64,000 nucleotides of DNA from Actinomycetaceae bacterium (GTDB lineage: Bacteria; Actinomycetota; Actinomycetes; Actinomycetales; Actinomycetaceae). The position numbers and the translations under genes are program-made. Positions 51,702 to 61,535 of this stretch are shown one piece after another. The notes beneath the pieces were generated by a model. It was given only the letters and a program-made list of their open reading frames with translations, ran no database searches and was not told the origin of the DNA. The stretch is from NCBI GenBank assembly GCA_030538185.1, contig JAUNUK010000001.1, positions 794,296 to 858,295 of the forward strand, read 5' to 3'. Each line of letters opens with the position of its first letter. Within the stretch, counting starts at the first letter, position 1.

Positions 51702-53207
51702 ATGAGCGACCTCGATACAACCTTGGGGCCAGAGGACAAGGAAAACGCCTCGACTGAGAAACCGATCCCCACACCGACTGAGGTCCCCACTCCAACACCT
51801 CCGGCTCCAATTCCTTCTGAGATAACCACCCCTGGGACACCTGTGAAGGCCGAAAAGCCAAAGGATATTACCCCTGGTAGCACCAAGCCACCATCTTCGA
51901 GTCCTACAGAGCCTGGTGACACAGATACCCCCAGCACGGCTGGCATCGATCCCCTTGCACTTGAGGCCGCTTCAGCCTTCGGACGACTTGATGCCGACGG
52001 CACCGTGTGGGTGAAAGAGGCCGCAGGTGAGCGCAAAGTTGGTCAGTATCCTGACGAATTGCCCGAGGTGCCACTAGAACTTTACGTCAGGCGTTTCCTT
52101 GATCTCCAGGCACAGGTTGACCTGGCAGAAACTCGTCTTCAAAACCTGAATGTCAAGGATATTGACGCGACGATCGATTCTTTGAAAAAAGCCCTCGAAG
52201 AACCTATGGCAGTAGGAGATCTGGATGCCCTGCGCACACGTTTTGATGCCCTGAAAGAAGCGGGGATTCAGCGTAAGGAAGAACTGCGTAAACAGCGGGA
52301 AGAAGACAAGAAACAGGCTCTTGCACAGCGCACGAAAATCGTGGCTATGGCCGAAAAAATTGCTTCACAAGATCCAGCACGTACCCAGTGGAAACAATCT
52401 GGCCAGCGGCTGCGCGATCTGTTAGAAGAGTGGAAAAATGCTCAACGCCGCGGACCTCGCCTTGAACGCAGCACCGAAGATTCCTTGTGGAAACGTTTTT
52501 CTTCAGCGCGTACCACCTTCGATCGTCATCGTAAACAATTCTTTTCACAGTTAGATGCTCAACAAGCTTCCGTGAAAGCCACCAAAGAGGACCTGATTGC
52601 GAGGGCGGTGGCGTTACAGAGCTCTACCGATTGGGGTGCGACTGCCGGTAAATACCGCGACCTCATGGAGGAGTGGAAGAAGGCAGGGCGGGCCTCAAGG
52701 CGTGATGATGATGCACTTTGGGCGCGTTTCCGTGAAGCTCAGCAAGTTTTCTTTGATGCTCGCTCGCTCGCATCTCAACGTGTGGATGCGGAATTTGCTG
52801 ACAACCTGGTTGCTAAGGAAGCACTGCTCAGTAAAGCCGAAGCATTATTGCCGATCACCGATCTCGCAAAGGCAAAGGCAGCGTTACGCGAAATTCAAGA
52901 AGAATGGGATGCCTCTGGCAAGGTCCCAAGGGCTGATATTAATCGGGTAGAAAAACGCATGCGCGCTGTTGAACAGGCAGTACGGGATGCGGAAGACTCA
53001 CAGTGGAACCGCAGCAACCCAGAGACAAAAGCACGTGCTGAAGGCTTGGTTGGTCAGTTAGAGTCCATCATTAATGAGCTTGAAGTCCAGATTGAATCGG
53101 CTAAGAAACGCGGCGATGCTGCCAAGGTCAAAGAATATGAAGAAAACCTGGCGGCAAGGCGAGCCTGGCTGAACCAGGCTCAGCAAGCGGCCGACGAAGA
53201 AAGCTAA
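51702..53207 (+). CDS. DUF349 repeat protein
   Basis: Helical protein of 501 residues with at least three DUF349 repeats. Repeat marks recur as a Trp-x-x-Leu pattern: RLRDLLEEWKNAQR, DSLWKRFSSAR, then YRDLMEEWKKAGR, DALWARFREAQ, then ALREIQEEWDASGKVPR. Residues about 15-80 are Pro/Thr-rich and look disordered. The C-terminus is a coiled coil. DUF349 proteins are linked with RNA or stress handling, but the role is not settled. A GAAGGAG ribosome site precedes the ATG. In mycobacteria ppiB occupies this place beside rel. Confidence 0.9.
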   Translation: MSDLDTTLGPEDKENASTEKPIPTPTEVPTPTPPAPIPSEITTPGTPVKAEKPKDITPGSTKPPSSSPTEPGDTDTPSTAGIDPLALEAASAFGRLDADGTVWVKEAAGERKVGQYPDELPEVPLELYVRRFLDLQAQVDLAETRLQNLNVKDIDATIDSLKKALEEPMAVGDLDALRTRFDALKEAGIQRKEELRKQREEDKKQALAQRTKIVAMAEKIASQDPARTQWKQSGQRLRDLLEEWKNAQRRGPRLERSTEDSLWKRFSSARTTFDRHRKQFFSQLDAQQASVKATKEDLIARAVALQSSTDWGATAGKYRDLMEEWKKAGRASRRDDDALWARFREAQQVFFDARSLASQRVDAEFADNLVAKEALLSKAEALLPITDLAKAKAALREIQEEWDASGKVPRADINRVEKRMRAVEQAVRDAEDSQWNRSNPETKARAEGLVGQLESIINELEVQIESAKKRGDAAKVKEYEENLAARRAWLNQAQQAADEES

Positions 53208-53209
53208 GA

Positions 53210-53239
53210 CGGGTGGGAAGGCAGGCTCCTTCCCACCCG
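53210..53239. terminator. bidirectional terminator between the DUF349 gene and rel
   Basis: CGGGTGGGAAGG (53210-53221) pairs perfectly with CCTTCCCACCCG (53228-53239), loop CAGGCT. The 12-bp GC-rich stem fills the 48-bp gap between two convergent genes and should end both. Confidence 0.8.
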
Positions 53240-53255
53240 CTTAACACATGAGTTT

Positions 53256-55604
53256 CTAGTCTTCCTCATCACCTTCATCGCGGTCGATGGCCCGATTAGC
53301 CCCGGTCGAACGCTCTGCCGAATAGACTCCCTCGACTCTGCGCAGGGCTGCCAGAATTGATTGCAGGTGTGAAGGCTCAGCCATCTCGAAGATCCATCGT
53401 GAAAAGGCCACCCTGTCTTGCGTCGTAGAGATATTACCCGACAGGATATTCACATGGTGTTCGCTTAGTACGCGGGTTATATCCGACAGCAGTCCCCCGC
53501 GATCTAAGGCTTCCACTTGCACCTGGACCAGGTAAGCAGCATCGGAATGATCCGCCCACGCCACTTCCACAATCCGCTCTGGCTGCGAAAGCAAGTGTGT
53601 GGTGTTGGTACAGTCCCTGCGATGCACAGAGACTCCCGCCCCACGAGTTATGAAGCCAATAATGTCATCACCGGGAACGGGCGTGCAGCAGCGAGCAAGC
53701 TTTATTAATAGTGAAGCATCATCTTGGCCCTGAAGAATAACCCCTGAGGTGGTCGCAGCAGCCGTAGAGTCCTGCTGGTGAAGTCTGGGTGTGACAGCCT
53801 CAGCAAGAGTTTCTTCGGTGCCATCATCGCCACCCATCGAGCCGATCAGCCTGGCGACCACATTCTTGGCAGACACATGGCCATCCCCGACAGCTGCATA
53901 CATTCCTGAAACATCCGGGTAACCCATGTCTGCTGCCAAGACAGATAGCGTCGCATGCGTCATGAGCCTTTGGATCGGCACGTTTTGTTTACGCAAGGTT
54001 TTCGCTATGGCATCTTTGCCTTGTTCAATGGCGACCTCGCGGCGTTCTTTAGAGAACCACGCTTTGATTTTGTTGCGCGCCTTGGGTGAAGCGACAAAGG
54101 AAAGCCAGTCCCGAGAAGGTCCAGCGTCCATGGCCTTCGTCGTAAAAATCTCAACGGTATCTCCGTTTTCTAAACGAGAGTCCAGCGGAACAAGTTTCCC
54201 GTTGACCCTTGCTCCAATGGTGTGGTCCCCCACCTCTGTGTGGACAGAATAGGCAAAATCTACCGGGGTGGATCCCATGGGTAAACCAATCAGTTTTCCA
54301 CGAGGGGTGAAAACATAGACCTCTTGGGTCGACATCTCGAATCTGAGTGAATCCAAGAACTCAGCCGGATCCTGGGTTTCTCTCTGCCAGTCAACAAGCT
54401 GTCGCAACCAGCCCATCTCGTTTCGAGAATCGAGGACCTCCGTGCCACCCTGTGCTTTTGAGGCATTAGGGTTCTCTTTATATTTCCAGTGAGCTGCAAC
54501 GCCGTATTCTGCGCGCCTGTGCATCTCGTGGGTGCGGATCTGGATCTCGACGGGCTTGCCCCCAGAGCCGACGACAGTCGTATGTAAGGACTGATACAGG
54601 TTGAACTTGGGCATTGCAATGTAGTCCTTGAACCTGCCTTGGATCGGAGTCCACCTGGCGTGCATGAGGCCAAGGACTGCGTAACAATCGCGGACGGTCT
54701 CAACAAGAACTCTTACCGCGACCAAATCGTAGATGTCGTCAAACTCTCTGCCACGCACGATCATTTTTTGATAAATGGAGTAATGATGCTTTGGGCGGCC
54801 TGTGACGACTCCTTTTACCTTTGAGGTACGCAGGTCATCCTCAATGCTGGCAATAACCTGGGATAGATATTCTTCCCTGGCTGGTGCCCGTTCAGCGATG
54901 AGTCTTTCAATTTCTTCATACACACCTGGGTACAGGACCATGAAGGAACGATCCTCAAGTTCCCATTTAATCGTGTTGAGTCCCAAACGATGCGCAAGAG
55001 GAGCAAAGATCTCAAGGGTTTCTTCTGCTTTGCTCTTAGCGCTCTCAACTGAAACGTACTTCCAGGTCCGAGAGTTATGCAATCTATCGGCAAGTTTAAT
55101 GAGCAGAACTCGAATGTCCCTCGACATTGCGACAATCATTTTTCGAACAGTTTCGGCTTGCGTTGCCTCGCCGTACTTCACCTTGTCAAGTTTGGTAACG
55201 CCGTCTACCAACAAGGCAATATCTGGACCAAAATCTTTTTCTAACTCAGCTAAGGAGTAGTCAGTGTCTTCGACAGTGTCGTGCAGGAGTGCTGCAGCCA
55301 AAGTCACCTCGGTCATACCCAGTTCAGCCAAGATTGTGGCAACAGCAACAGGGTGGGTGATATACGGTTCACCGGATTTTCGTTTCTGTCCCTGATGAGC
55401 TCGCGCTGCTGTCGTATAGGCACGTTCTATAAGAGATAGATCGGATCTAGGATGGTTGGCCCTAAGGGCGCGGATCAGCGGTTCAATCTCTGGGTGAGTT
55501 GTGCGTCCGCGGGATCCCAGCCAGACCAGCGACGAGCGCACCAGCGATCCGGGCACAACCGAGCTAGCCTCAGGTGAGGCAGTCTCTTTCAAAGCATCCG
55601 CCAT
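53256..55604 (-). CDS. rel: bifunctional (p)ppGpp synthetase/hydrolase
   Basis: Stringent-response enzyme of 782 residues. The hydrolase domain is intact (GEPYITHPVAVATIL and LLHDTVEDTD). The synthetase domain has YSIYQKM and the GRFKDYIA segment: the RFKD form marks bifunctional Rel, whereas synthetase-only RelA has EFDD there. TGS (about 430-495) and ACT (last 80 residues) domains follow, with a conserved CCTPVPGD cluster between. It is followed, divergently terminated, by the DUF349 gene; apt lies upstream. Confidence 0.95.
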   Translation of the reverse strand: MADALKETASPEASSVVPGSLVRSSLVWLGSRGRTTHPEIEPLIRALRANHPRSDLSLIERAYTTAARAHQGQKRKSGEPYITHPVAVATILAELGMTEVTLAAALLHDTVEDTDYSLAELEKDFGPDIALLVDGVTKLDKVKYGEATQAETVRKMIVAMSRDIRVLLIKLADRLHNSRTWKYVSVESAKSKAEETLEIFAPLAHRLGLNTIKWELEDRSFMVLYPGVYEEIERLIAERAPAREEYLSQVIASIEDDLRTSKVKGVVTGRPKHHYSIYQKMIVRGREFDDIYDLVAVRVLVETVRDCYAVLGLMHARWTPIQGRFKDYIAMPKFNLYQSLHTTVVGSGGKPVEIQIRTHEMHRRAEYGVAAHWKYKENPNASKAQGGTEVLDSRNEMGWLRQLVDWQRETQDPAEFLDSLRFEMSTQEVYVFTPRGKLIGLPMGSTPVDFAYSVHTEVGDHTIGARVNGKLVPLDSRLENGDTVEIFTTKAMDAGPSRDWLSFVASPKARNKIKAWFSKERREVAIEQGKDAIAKTLRKQNVPIQRLMTHATLSVLAADMGYPDVSGMYAAVGDGHVSAKNVVARLIGSMGGDDGTEETLAEAVTPRLHQQDSTAAATTSGVILQGQDDASLLIKLARCCTPVPGDDIIGFITRGAGVSVHRRDCTNTTHLLSQPERIVEVAWADHSDAAYLVQVQVEALDRGGLLSDITRVLSEHHVNILSGNISTTQDRVAFSRWIFEMAEPSHLQSILAALRRVEGVYSAERSTGANRAIDRDEGDEED

Positions 55605-55646
55605 GAGTACATCTTAGTGCTCAACAGCACATTTCCAAGTTAGGCG

Positions 55647-56183
55647 TTAAAGCTGAATTACCGATGCCAAATTTCGGTGTGATACTTTTTCTTGCCCCTT
55701 CAGGTCGAGCAATTCGATTAATACGCAGATACCTACCACAATGCCGCCAGCTGATTCGATGAGCTGTGCGCCAGCCTCTGCTGTGCCACCTGTGGCCAAT
55801 ACATCATCAACGATGAGGACCCTGGCACCTTTAGGAACCGAATCAGGCCGGATTTCCATGCGAGCTTGTCCGTACTCAAGCTCATAGGAAATAGACAAGA
55901 CCGGGCCGGGGAGCTTACCGGATTTTCTGATCGGCAAAACACCAACGCCTAGCTGTTTGGCAAGCGGAGCAGCCAGGATAAACCCACGAGACTCCAGCCC
56001 GGCTATGGCATCCACTTTCCCTTCATAGACCTTGGCCAAGCCATCAATCAGTGCCCCGAAGGAGTCACCATCAGCCATGAGGGGTGTGAAATCGCGAAAA
56101 AGGACACCTGTTTCCGGAAAGTCCGGGAACTCACGGATCTTGGAAGATGCCAATCGCGTCAGTTCTGGCGGAATAAGCGTCAT
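55647..56183 (-). CDS. apt: adenine phosphoribosyltransferase
   Basis: Purine salvage enzyme making AMP from adenine and PRPP. The 178-residue protein has ESRGFILAAPLA, KLPGPVLSISYELEYG and the PRPP motif VLIVDDVLATGGTA. Its start overlaps the secF stop by 4 nt. The secD-secF-apt-rel order is conserved in actinobacteria. Confidence 0.95.
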   Translation of the reverse strand: MTLIPPELTRLASSKIREFPDFPETGVLFRDFTPLMADGDSFGALIDGLAKVYEGKVDAIAGLESRGFILAAPLAKQLGVGVLPIRKSGKLPGPVLSISYELEYGQARMEIRPDSVPKGARVLIVDDVLATGGTAEAGAQLIESAGGIVVGICVLIELLDLKGQEKVSHRNLASVIQL

Positions 56184-57304
56184 GACTTCTTGCCTTTCTT
56201 TCGCGACGGTTGGTGCTCGTTACCCAAATGCCTGCCAGGCTTAACCGGCGATACCTTAATGTTAGCGGTCGTGACCTTGAAATCCTCAGCCTCTGGATCC
56301 TCAATGTCCCCACCACGGGCACGCATAACCTTGGCAGTATGAGCCTTGTTCTCATCTTTTCGATCCCACAGGTATGTCAAGAGTGGTGAGGCGATAAAAA
56401 TCGAGGACAGGGTGCCCACGATCATCCCAATGAACAGAGGCATGGCGATGTCTCGTAGGGTCCCTCCCCCAAAGAAATAGCCCCCGAAGAACAAGATGGC
56501 GGCAACTGGGAGTATGGCTACGACAGAAGTGTTAATCGAGCGAACCATCGTCTGATTAATCGACAAGTTCACGAGCTCGTGGTAGGTGTACCTGGACTGC
56601 CCGTGCATATTAGTTGTGTTTTCGCGGATCTTGTCAAAGACAACAACCGTGTCATACAAGGAATACCCCAGGATGGTTAGGAAACCAATGACAGTAGCCG
56701 GGGTAACCTCCACTTGTGTCAGGGCATAGACGCCAATGGTAATGACGAAGTCGTGAAGCAAGGCGAAAAGTGCGGCCGCTGGGCTCATCCAGTTTCTGAA
56801 GTAGGCTCCCAATAGCAGCGCAACCATGATGACAAAGGCTACAAGGCCGAAAGCAGCCTTCTTCGAAACATCAGCACCCCAGGTTGGACCAATAACTGTA
56901 GAGGTCACGTCCTTGGCTTCGACCTCGTAGGCCTTTACTAGCTCTTGACGAACCTGCTCAACTTGCCCAACGGTCAGGGTGAGAGTCTGGATACGCAGGC
57001 CCATGGTGCCTGAGTCGGCGTCTCCTGAGCCGGTCTGTGACACGCGTGCCACATCCTTGGCACCCACCTTGTCCAGGATGCCGTATGCCAGCGACTGATT
57101 CCCAGCCAGCTTTGTTTGCGAAATGGTGAACTCAGAACCACCCCTGAACTCGATGCCGGGATTGAGTCCACGCATAAGCAAGACACCGATGGAGAGAAGA
57201 ATCAAGACCAAACCGGCGGAAATAATCTTCTTGCGGTGTTTGACAATCGGGTACGAACGTTCGCCGGAGTAAAGCTGATTGCCCCATTGTGCGTAGCTGA
57301 TCAT
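56180..57304 (-). CDS. secF: protein translocase subunit SecF
   Basis: Partner of SecD that uses the proton gradient to finish protein export. The 374-residue protein has six transmembrane segments, the first followed by the extracytoplasmic domain containing IEFRGGSEFTI. The conserved YSLYDTVVVFDKIREN sits between helices, and INQTMVRSINTS follows. A basic tail ends in KKGKKS. Located 4 bp after secD and overlapping apt by 4 nt. Confidence 0.95.
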   Translation of the reverse strand: MISYAQWGNQLYSGERSYPIVKHRKKIISAGLVLILLSIGVLLMRGLNPGIEFRGGSEFTISQTKLAGNQSLAYGILDKVGAKDVARVSQTGSGDADSGTMGLRIQTLTLTVGQVEQVRQELVKAYEVEAKDVTSTVIGPTWGADVSKKAAFGLVAFVIMVALLLGAYFRNWMSPAAALFALLHDFVITIGVYALTQVEVTPATVIGFLTILGYSLYDTVVVFDKIRENTTNMHGQSRYTYHELVNLSINQTMVRSINTSVVAILPVAAILFFGGYFFGGGTLRDIAMPLFIGMIVGTLSSIFIASPLLTYLWDRKDENKAHTAKVMRARGGDIEDPEAEDFKVTTANIKVSPVKPGRHLGNEHQPSRKKGKKS

Positions 57305-57308
57305 GGCG

Positions 57309-59285
57309 CTACTCCTTTCCCTCGTTGGTTACGTTGTCGGTTGTGGAAGTTTTGTCCCCACCATCAGGCTCTGCCAGATCAAGGGCATCCGATTCCTTGG
57401 GGCCATCGCTGGTATTGTCAGTGCTTGCCTCTGCCTCAAGACGGGCTTGTCTCTTAGCCCTGGCGATGGACATGGTCGAAGACCCCACCCCAGCAACAAC
57501 TTTCTGTGCAGTTTCGGCGTCCTTTGTGTCTTTACCTTGGGCAGCACCTTGAGTGCTGCGCCCTCGGTAGGTCTGTTCTGATGCCCCGAGGTGGACGGGA
57601 TCCAAGCCTGAGAACTTCCGGCCTTCTCCAAAGTAACGGAATTTGACCAGGAGGGTCATCATTGGATGCGTGAACAAGAAGATGATGACCAGGTCCATCA
57701 AGGTGGTCAACCCCAGGGTAAAGGCGAAGCCCTTGACGTTTCCGACCGCCAAGAAGTACAAGACAACAGCGGCGACCATATTCACCATGTCGGATACGAC
57801 GATGGTGCGTTTAGCCCTGGTCCAACCGGTTTCCACGGCCGCCACCAGTGGGCGACCATCGCGCACTTCGTCGCGTATGCGTTCAAAGTAGACAACGAAA
57901 GAGTCCATTGTCGTACCGACAGCAATAATCAAACCGACAACACCAGCAAGGGAAAGCCTGTAACCCATAGTCCAGGACAAAATCGTGATGACCAGGTAGG
58001 TAAACACACCAGCCAGGATAAGGGACAGAGCAGACACGATGGATAGGGCATGGTATTGCCACAGGAGGTAAATGAGAACCAAGATCAGGCCAACAATCGC
58101 GGCCTTCACACCAATGCTCAGATGTTCTGAACCCAAGGTGGCCGAGATTTGCTGTTCGGATTGGGGCTCGAAGTTCAGCGGCAAAGAGCCGAACTGCAGC
58201 TGATTGGCCAAGGTTGCAGCGGACTCGGAGGTGAAGTTACCCGAGATCTGAGCACTGCCATCCAAAATGGGTTCATTGATGCCGGGGGCCGAGACCACCA
58301 GGCCATCGAGTACGACAGCAAAACGGTTCCTTGTGGGGTCGGTTTTGTCGAAATCGAACATCTTTTGGGAGACCTTGCCAAAGATGGTCTTGCCCTCATT
58401 GTCAAAGGAAAGGTTTACAATCCACTTTCCAGTGGAATGTCCCTGCTGGTTGGTCCCCATAGCAGAGGCCGCATTCGTTATATGTGTGCCCGGCAGGTCC
58501 ATAGGACCCAGGATGTACTTGGAGGTACCGTCCTTTTCACACGAGACTATGGGCTTGCCTGGCTCATCGTGGGATCCTCCCTCACGGTTGGCCACATTGG
58601 TGCAGTCCAATAGGTAAAAGTCATTGAGCAGCTGCTCGTTGACCCAGGCGTAGTCTGAGTGATCTGTTTCAGGAGGAGGAAGGGTTGCATCTAGCTGCCC
58701 GTCATGGTTCAGGTCTGCTGTCAGTTTGGCGGCTTCCTCTATCGAGATTTGCTTATCCTTGTCGAGGGCGGGCATCTCACCTGCTGGTTTACCGGCAGCG
58801 GTCAAGGCAGCCAGGACTGCCTGGGCGGCATTCGCGCTGGCACCCCCTTCTGCTGGTCCATTGGCTTGGTTCATGGGGTCAGGTGCGCCTGCAACCAAAA
58901 CCGGACGGAAACGCAAAACTGCAGACGAACGCACTAGCTCAAGGGTTTGAGGATTGGGTTCACCTGGCAGGGAGACGACGATGTTTTGTCCGCCCTGTTT
59001 ATTGATTTCTGCCTCTGCCACGCCGGAGGCATCCACCCTTTGGCGGATGATCTCAATGGCCTGGTTTATGTCCTGGTCAGTGATCTCTTTCTTGGAATCC
59101 TCGGTTTTGACCGGGGTCAAAATGATCTGTGTTCCACCCTCAAGATCAAGCGCCAGCTTCGGTGTTAGTGAAGCATTGGAGAAAATAGATCCGCCGGCAA
59201 GTGTGCCAACAAGAGCAAAAAGAACAATGACAAATGTGATGAGCGTCCGAAGTGGACGGTTTTTCTTTTTCGAACTGGCAGCCAC
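57309..59285 (-). CDS. secD: protein translocase subunit SecD
   Basis: SecDF partner, 658 residues. After the first transmembrane helix comes the P1 domain with LDLEGGTQIILTPV and RQRVDASGVAEAEI. A long insertion (about residues 140-260) carries the segment DLNHDGQLD, which fits a calcium-binding EF-hand/dockerin loop pattern. Helices 2-6 contain the conserved region VGTTMDSFVVYFERIRDE. The cytoplasmic tail is long and acidic. In operon yajC-secD-secF. Confidence 0.93.
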   Translation of the reverse strand: MAASSKKKNRPLRTLITFVIVLFALVGTLAGGSIFSNASLTPKLALDLEGGTQIILTPVKTEDSKKEITDQDINQAIEIIRQRVDASGVAEAEINKQGGQNIVVSLPGEPNPQTLELVRSSAVLRFRPVLVAGAPDPMNQANGPAEGGASANAAQAVLAALTAAGKPAGEMPALDKDKQISIEEAAKLTADLNHDGQLDATLPPPETDHSDYAWVNEQLLNDFYLLDCTNVANREGGSHDEPGKPIVSCEKDGTSKYILGPMDLPGTHITNAASAMGTNQQGHSTGKWIVNLSFDNEGKTIFGKVSQKMFDFDKTDPTRNRFAVVLDGLVVSAPGINEPILDGSAQISGNFTSESAATLANQLQFGSLPLNFEPQSEQQISATLGSEHLSIGVKAAIVGLILVLIYLLWQYHALSIVSALSLILAGVFTYLVITILSWTMGYRLSLAGVVGLIIAVGTTMDSFVVYFERIRDEVRDGRPLVAAVETGWTRAKRTIVVSDMVNMVAAVVLYFLAVGNVKGFAFTLGLTTLMDLVIIFLFTHPMMTLLVKFRYFGEGRKFSGLDPVHLGASEQTYRGRSTQGAAQGKDTKDAETAQKVVAGVGSSTMSIARAKRQARLEAEASTDNTSDGPKESDALDLAEPDGGDKTSTTDNVTNEGKE

Positions 59286-59347
59286 CAGCGATTCCTCATC
59301 TCTCGAGCACCAGGTATCCCGGTGCGATGGACTTAGTTAACTAGTAT

Positions 59348-59773
59348 CTAGATTTTCGGAGCCGAAACATCAGGTCCGGTGGTGTCTGTTTTGGGATTGT
59401 CTTCGTCTTTGTCCGGGGTATTTACCTCGGCTGCAACGACTGCGTCCTGTGCCGGTGTGTCTTGTGGGTCTTCCACATTTTCGTCTGTCTCGCCCTCGGC
59501 AACAGCGGCAAAAGGAGGTTCGGTGATGGAGACGATCTGGTTGGAGTCCCACAGGGATTCCTCCCCCGTTGGGCCCTCCAAAACGGCAACCTTGCCGTTA
59601 ATCTCCACAATCTTGCCGTAAAAACCGTTGCTCAAATGGACCCAGGTGCCTGCCTCAAGGCTCGCTTCCATTTCTTCGCGTGCCTTTATCTGTTGCTGCA
59701 TTTTCTTCTTTGCGTTATTTGATGACCAAAACATGAAGACTATGAGCAAACCACCAAGAATCAACCACTCCAC
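59348..59773 (-). CDS. yajC: preprotein translocase subunit YajC
   Basis: Accessory subunit of the Sec translocon. 141 residues: an N-terminal transmembrane helix (about 3-16), the conserved core SNGFYGKIVEINGKVAVLE, then an acidic Asp/Glu/Thr-rich tail of about 50 residues. The actinobacterial form often has such a tail. Located 62 bp before secD. The gap to ruvB (59774-59875) holds only a weak TGCCAA/TTGGCA repeat. Confidence 0.9.
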   Translation of the reverse strand: MEWLILGGLLIVFMFWSSNNAKKKMQQQIKAREEMEASLEAGTWVHLSNGFYGKIVEINGKVAVLEGPTGEESLWDSNQIVSITEPPFAAVAEGETDENVEDPQDTPAQDAVVAAEVNTPDKDEDNPKTDTTGPDVSAPKI

Positions 59774-59875
59774 GCGATACTCCTTATTAATGCCAAAGAT
59801 ACCTTGGCAGTTTATGGCTTTGAGGCCACTAATGCGAAATGAACCGACGGCGAGGGTAGTGTTATGTACCCGATC

Positions 59876-60907
59876 TCACGTAAACAGCAAGCCTTCTGCA
59901 GGTGGGGTGTGGCCCAGGTGCAAATAACCTTGTCTTGTCACCATGCGCCCTCTGGGGGTGCGCACCATCAAACCTTGCCTCAAAAGGAACGGTTCGACAA
60001 CAGTTTCTATAGTCTCTGGCTCTTCAGAGACAGACATCGCCAAGGTTGATAACCCCACGGGGCCACCATTGAAACGGGTACAAAGTGCGTCAAGGACCAG
60101 GCGATCTAGACGATCGAGGCCCTGTTCGTCCACCTCAAAGAGTTCCAAAGCTGCCTGGGTGGCGGGCAGATCACATTCGCCACTTCCTTTGACCTGCGCG
60201 AAGTCAATGACGCGGCGCAATAACCTATTGGCAATACGCGGTGTTCCACGAGACCGAGCAGCGAGTTCAACAGTGGCATCCTCAGAGATCTTCGTCTCCA
60301 AAAGGCGCGCCGAGCGTTTCACAATCATGGAAAGTTCATCTGTTGAATAGGCCTCCAGGTGTGCGGTGAATCCAAAGCGGTCACGCAAGGGGGCAGGTAA
60401 CAGGCCAGATCGCGTGGTGGCACCCACAACAGTGAAATGGGGCAAGGCCAAGGGTATCGAGGTGGCACCAGGTCCTTTACCCACGATCACGTCGACCCTG
60501 AAGTCCTCCATCGCCAAATACAGCATTTCTTCGACAGGCCTGGCGAGGCGGTGGATCTCGTCAATAAAAAGGACATCACCTTCCTGCAAGGAAGACAGTA
60601 TTGCGGCTAAATCCCCCGCATGTTGAACAGCAGGTCCTGAGGTTAACCGCAGTGAAGTGCCCATCTCTGCGGCGACGATCATAGCCAAGGTAGTTTTGCC
60701 TAGACCCGGAGGCCCTGCCAATAAGATGTGGTCGGGGGCTGACATGCGTCCTCGTGCAGCATCCAAAACCAGCTGGAGCTGTGAACGCACGGTTTCTTGG
60801 CCAACAAAGTCGACCAAGAGCTTGGGACGCAGGGCAAGCTCTGCCATTCTTTCCACCTCAGAGGCGCCTGCGTCCATGACGCGATCCTCATCGTAGACCT
60901 TATCCAC
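59876..60907 (-). CDS. ruvB: Holliday junction branch-migration helicase RuvB
   Basis: AAA+ motor of the RuvAB complex, 343 residues. Walker [16 protein letters not shown], Walker B FIDEIHRL, sensor [19 protein letters not shown], and the winged helix at the end ([17 protein letters not shown]). GTG at 60907 is preceded by GGGGAG and overlaps the ruvA stop by 8 nt; an internal ATG at 60877 is possible. Operon ruvC-ruvA-ruvB. Confidence 0.96.
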   Translation of the reverse strand: MDKVYDEDRVMDAGASEVERMAELALRPKLLVDFVGQETVRSQLQLVLDAARGRMSAPDHILLAGPPGLGKTTLAMIVAAEMGTSLRLTSGPAVQHAGDLAAILSSLQEGDVLFIDEIHRLARPVEEMLYLAMEDFRVDVIVGKGPGATSIPLALPHFTVVGATTRSGLLPAPLRDRFGFTAHLEAYSTDELSMIVKRSARLLETKISEDATVELAARSRGTPRIANRLLRRVIDFAQVKGSGECDLPATQAALELFEVDEQGLDRLDRLVLDALCTRFNGGPVGLSTLAMSVSEEPETIETVVEPFLLRQGLMVRTPRGRMVTRQGYLHLGHTPPAEGLLFT

Positions 60908-61484
60908 GGGCTCTCCCCAGGTATTGCAGGGCTGTGCGCAGCGTCGTCGAGGTGTCGGGGCCTATCTCAATGTCGTCTAGTGCCGAGCGTGCCTGTTGCG
61001 TCGACCACCCAAGAGACACCAGCGCGTCTTCAACCTCTTGAGAAGACGTGTGGGGCTGGGCACTGCCCGTAGCACCCGGAACCGGTTTACCCAGTTTGTC
61101 TCCGATCTCCATGATCATCCGCTGTGCAGTTTTCTTGCCGACACCTGGGATGCGCTGCAAGGCGGCCTCGTTCTTATCCGCAACTGCCATGGCAAGGTCA
61201 TCTGAGGAATAGACGGACATGGCGGCCAGGCCCAGTTTTGGCCCGATTCCCGTGATTCCGATTAACAGTGCAAAAGTGTCACGATCTCGTGGGCTTGAAA
61301 ACCCATAGATTGCTATGGCATCTTGACGAATTACAAGCTCAGTGTGCAGCGTTGCTGTCTGGCCCTCATGTAGGCCACCCAGACAGGTGGGTGTGGTCCA
61401 GCATTTCACCCCGAAACCAGAGACATTGACAAGTACAAAATCCAGGCCCTTTTGAAGCACTTCCCCTTGGAGTAGTGAAATCAC
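60900..61484 (-). CDS. ruvA: Holliday junction DNA-binding protein RuvA
   Basis: Junction-recognition subunit of RuvAB, 194 residues. OB domain at the N-terminus ([14 protein letters not shown]), tandem helix-hairpin-helix motifs ([18 protein letters not shown] and [19 protein letters not shown]) and the RuvB-binding domain III at the end ([16 protein letters not shown]). Follows ruvC by 51 bp and overlaps ruvB. Confidence 0.95.
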   Translation of the reverse strand: MISLLQGEVLQKGLDFVLVNVSGFGVKCWTTPTCLGGLHEGQTATLHTELVIRQDAIAIYGFSSPRDRDTFALLIGITGIGPKLGLAAMSVYSSDDLAMAVADKNEAALQRIPGVGKKTAQRMIMEIGDKLGKPVPGATGSAQPHTSSQEVEDALVSLGWSTQQARSALDDIEIGPDTSTTLRTALQYLGRARG

Positions 61485-61535
61485 CCAAACACCCTTCGCT
61501 TTACGAACACCTGTACGAAATCTAGCGCAGAAGTC

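Noticed and set aside
59307..59325. Hairpin between yajC and secD
   Set aside because: Only a 7-bp stem with one mismatch, no U-run, inside an operon; too weak to report.
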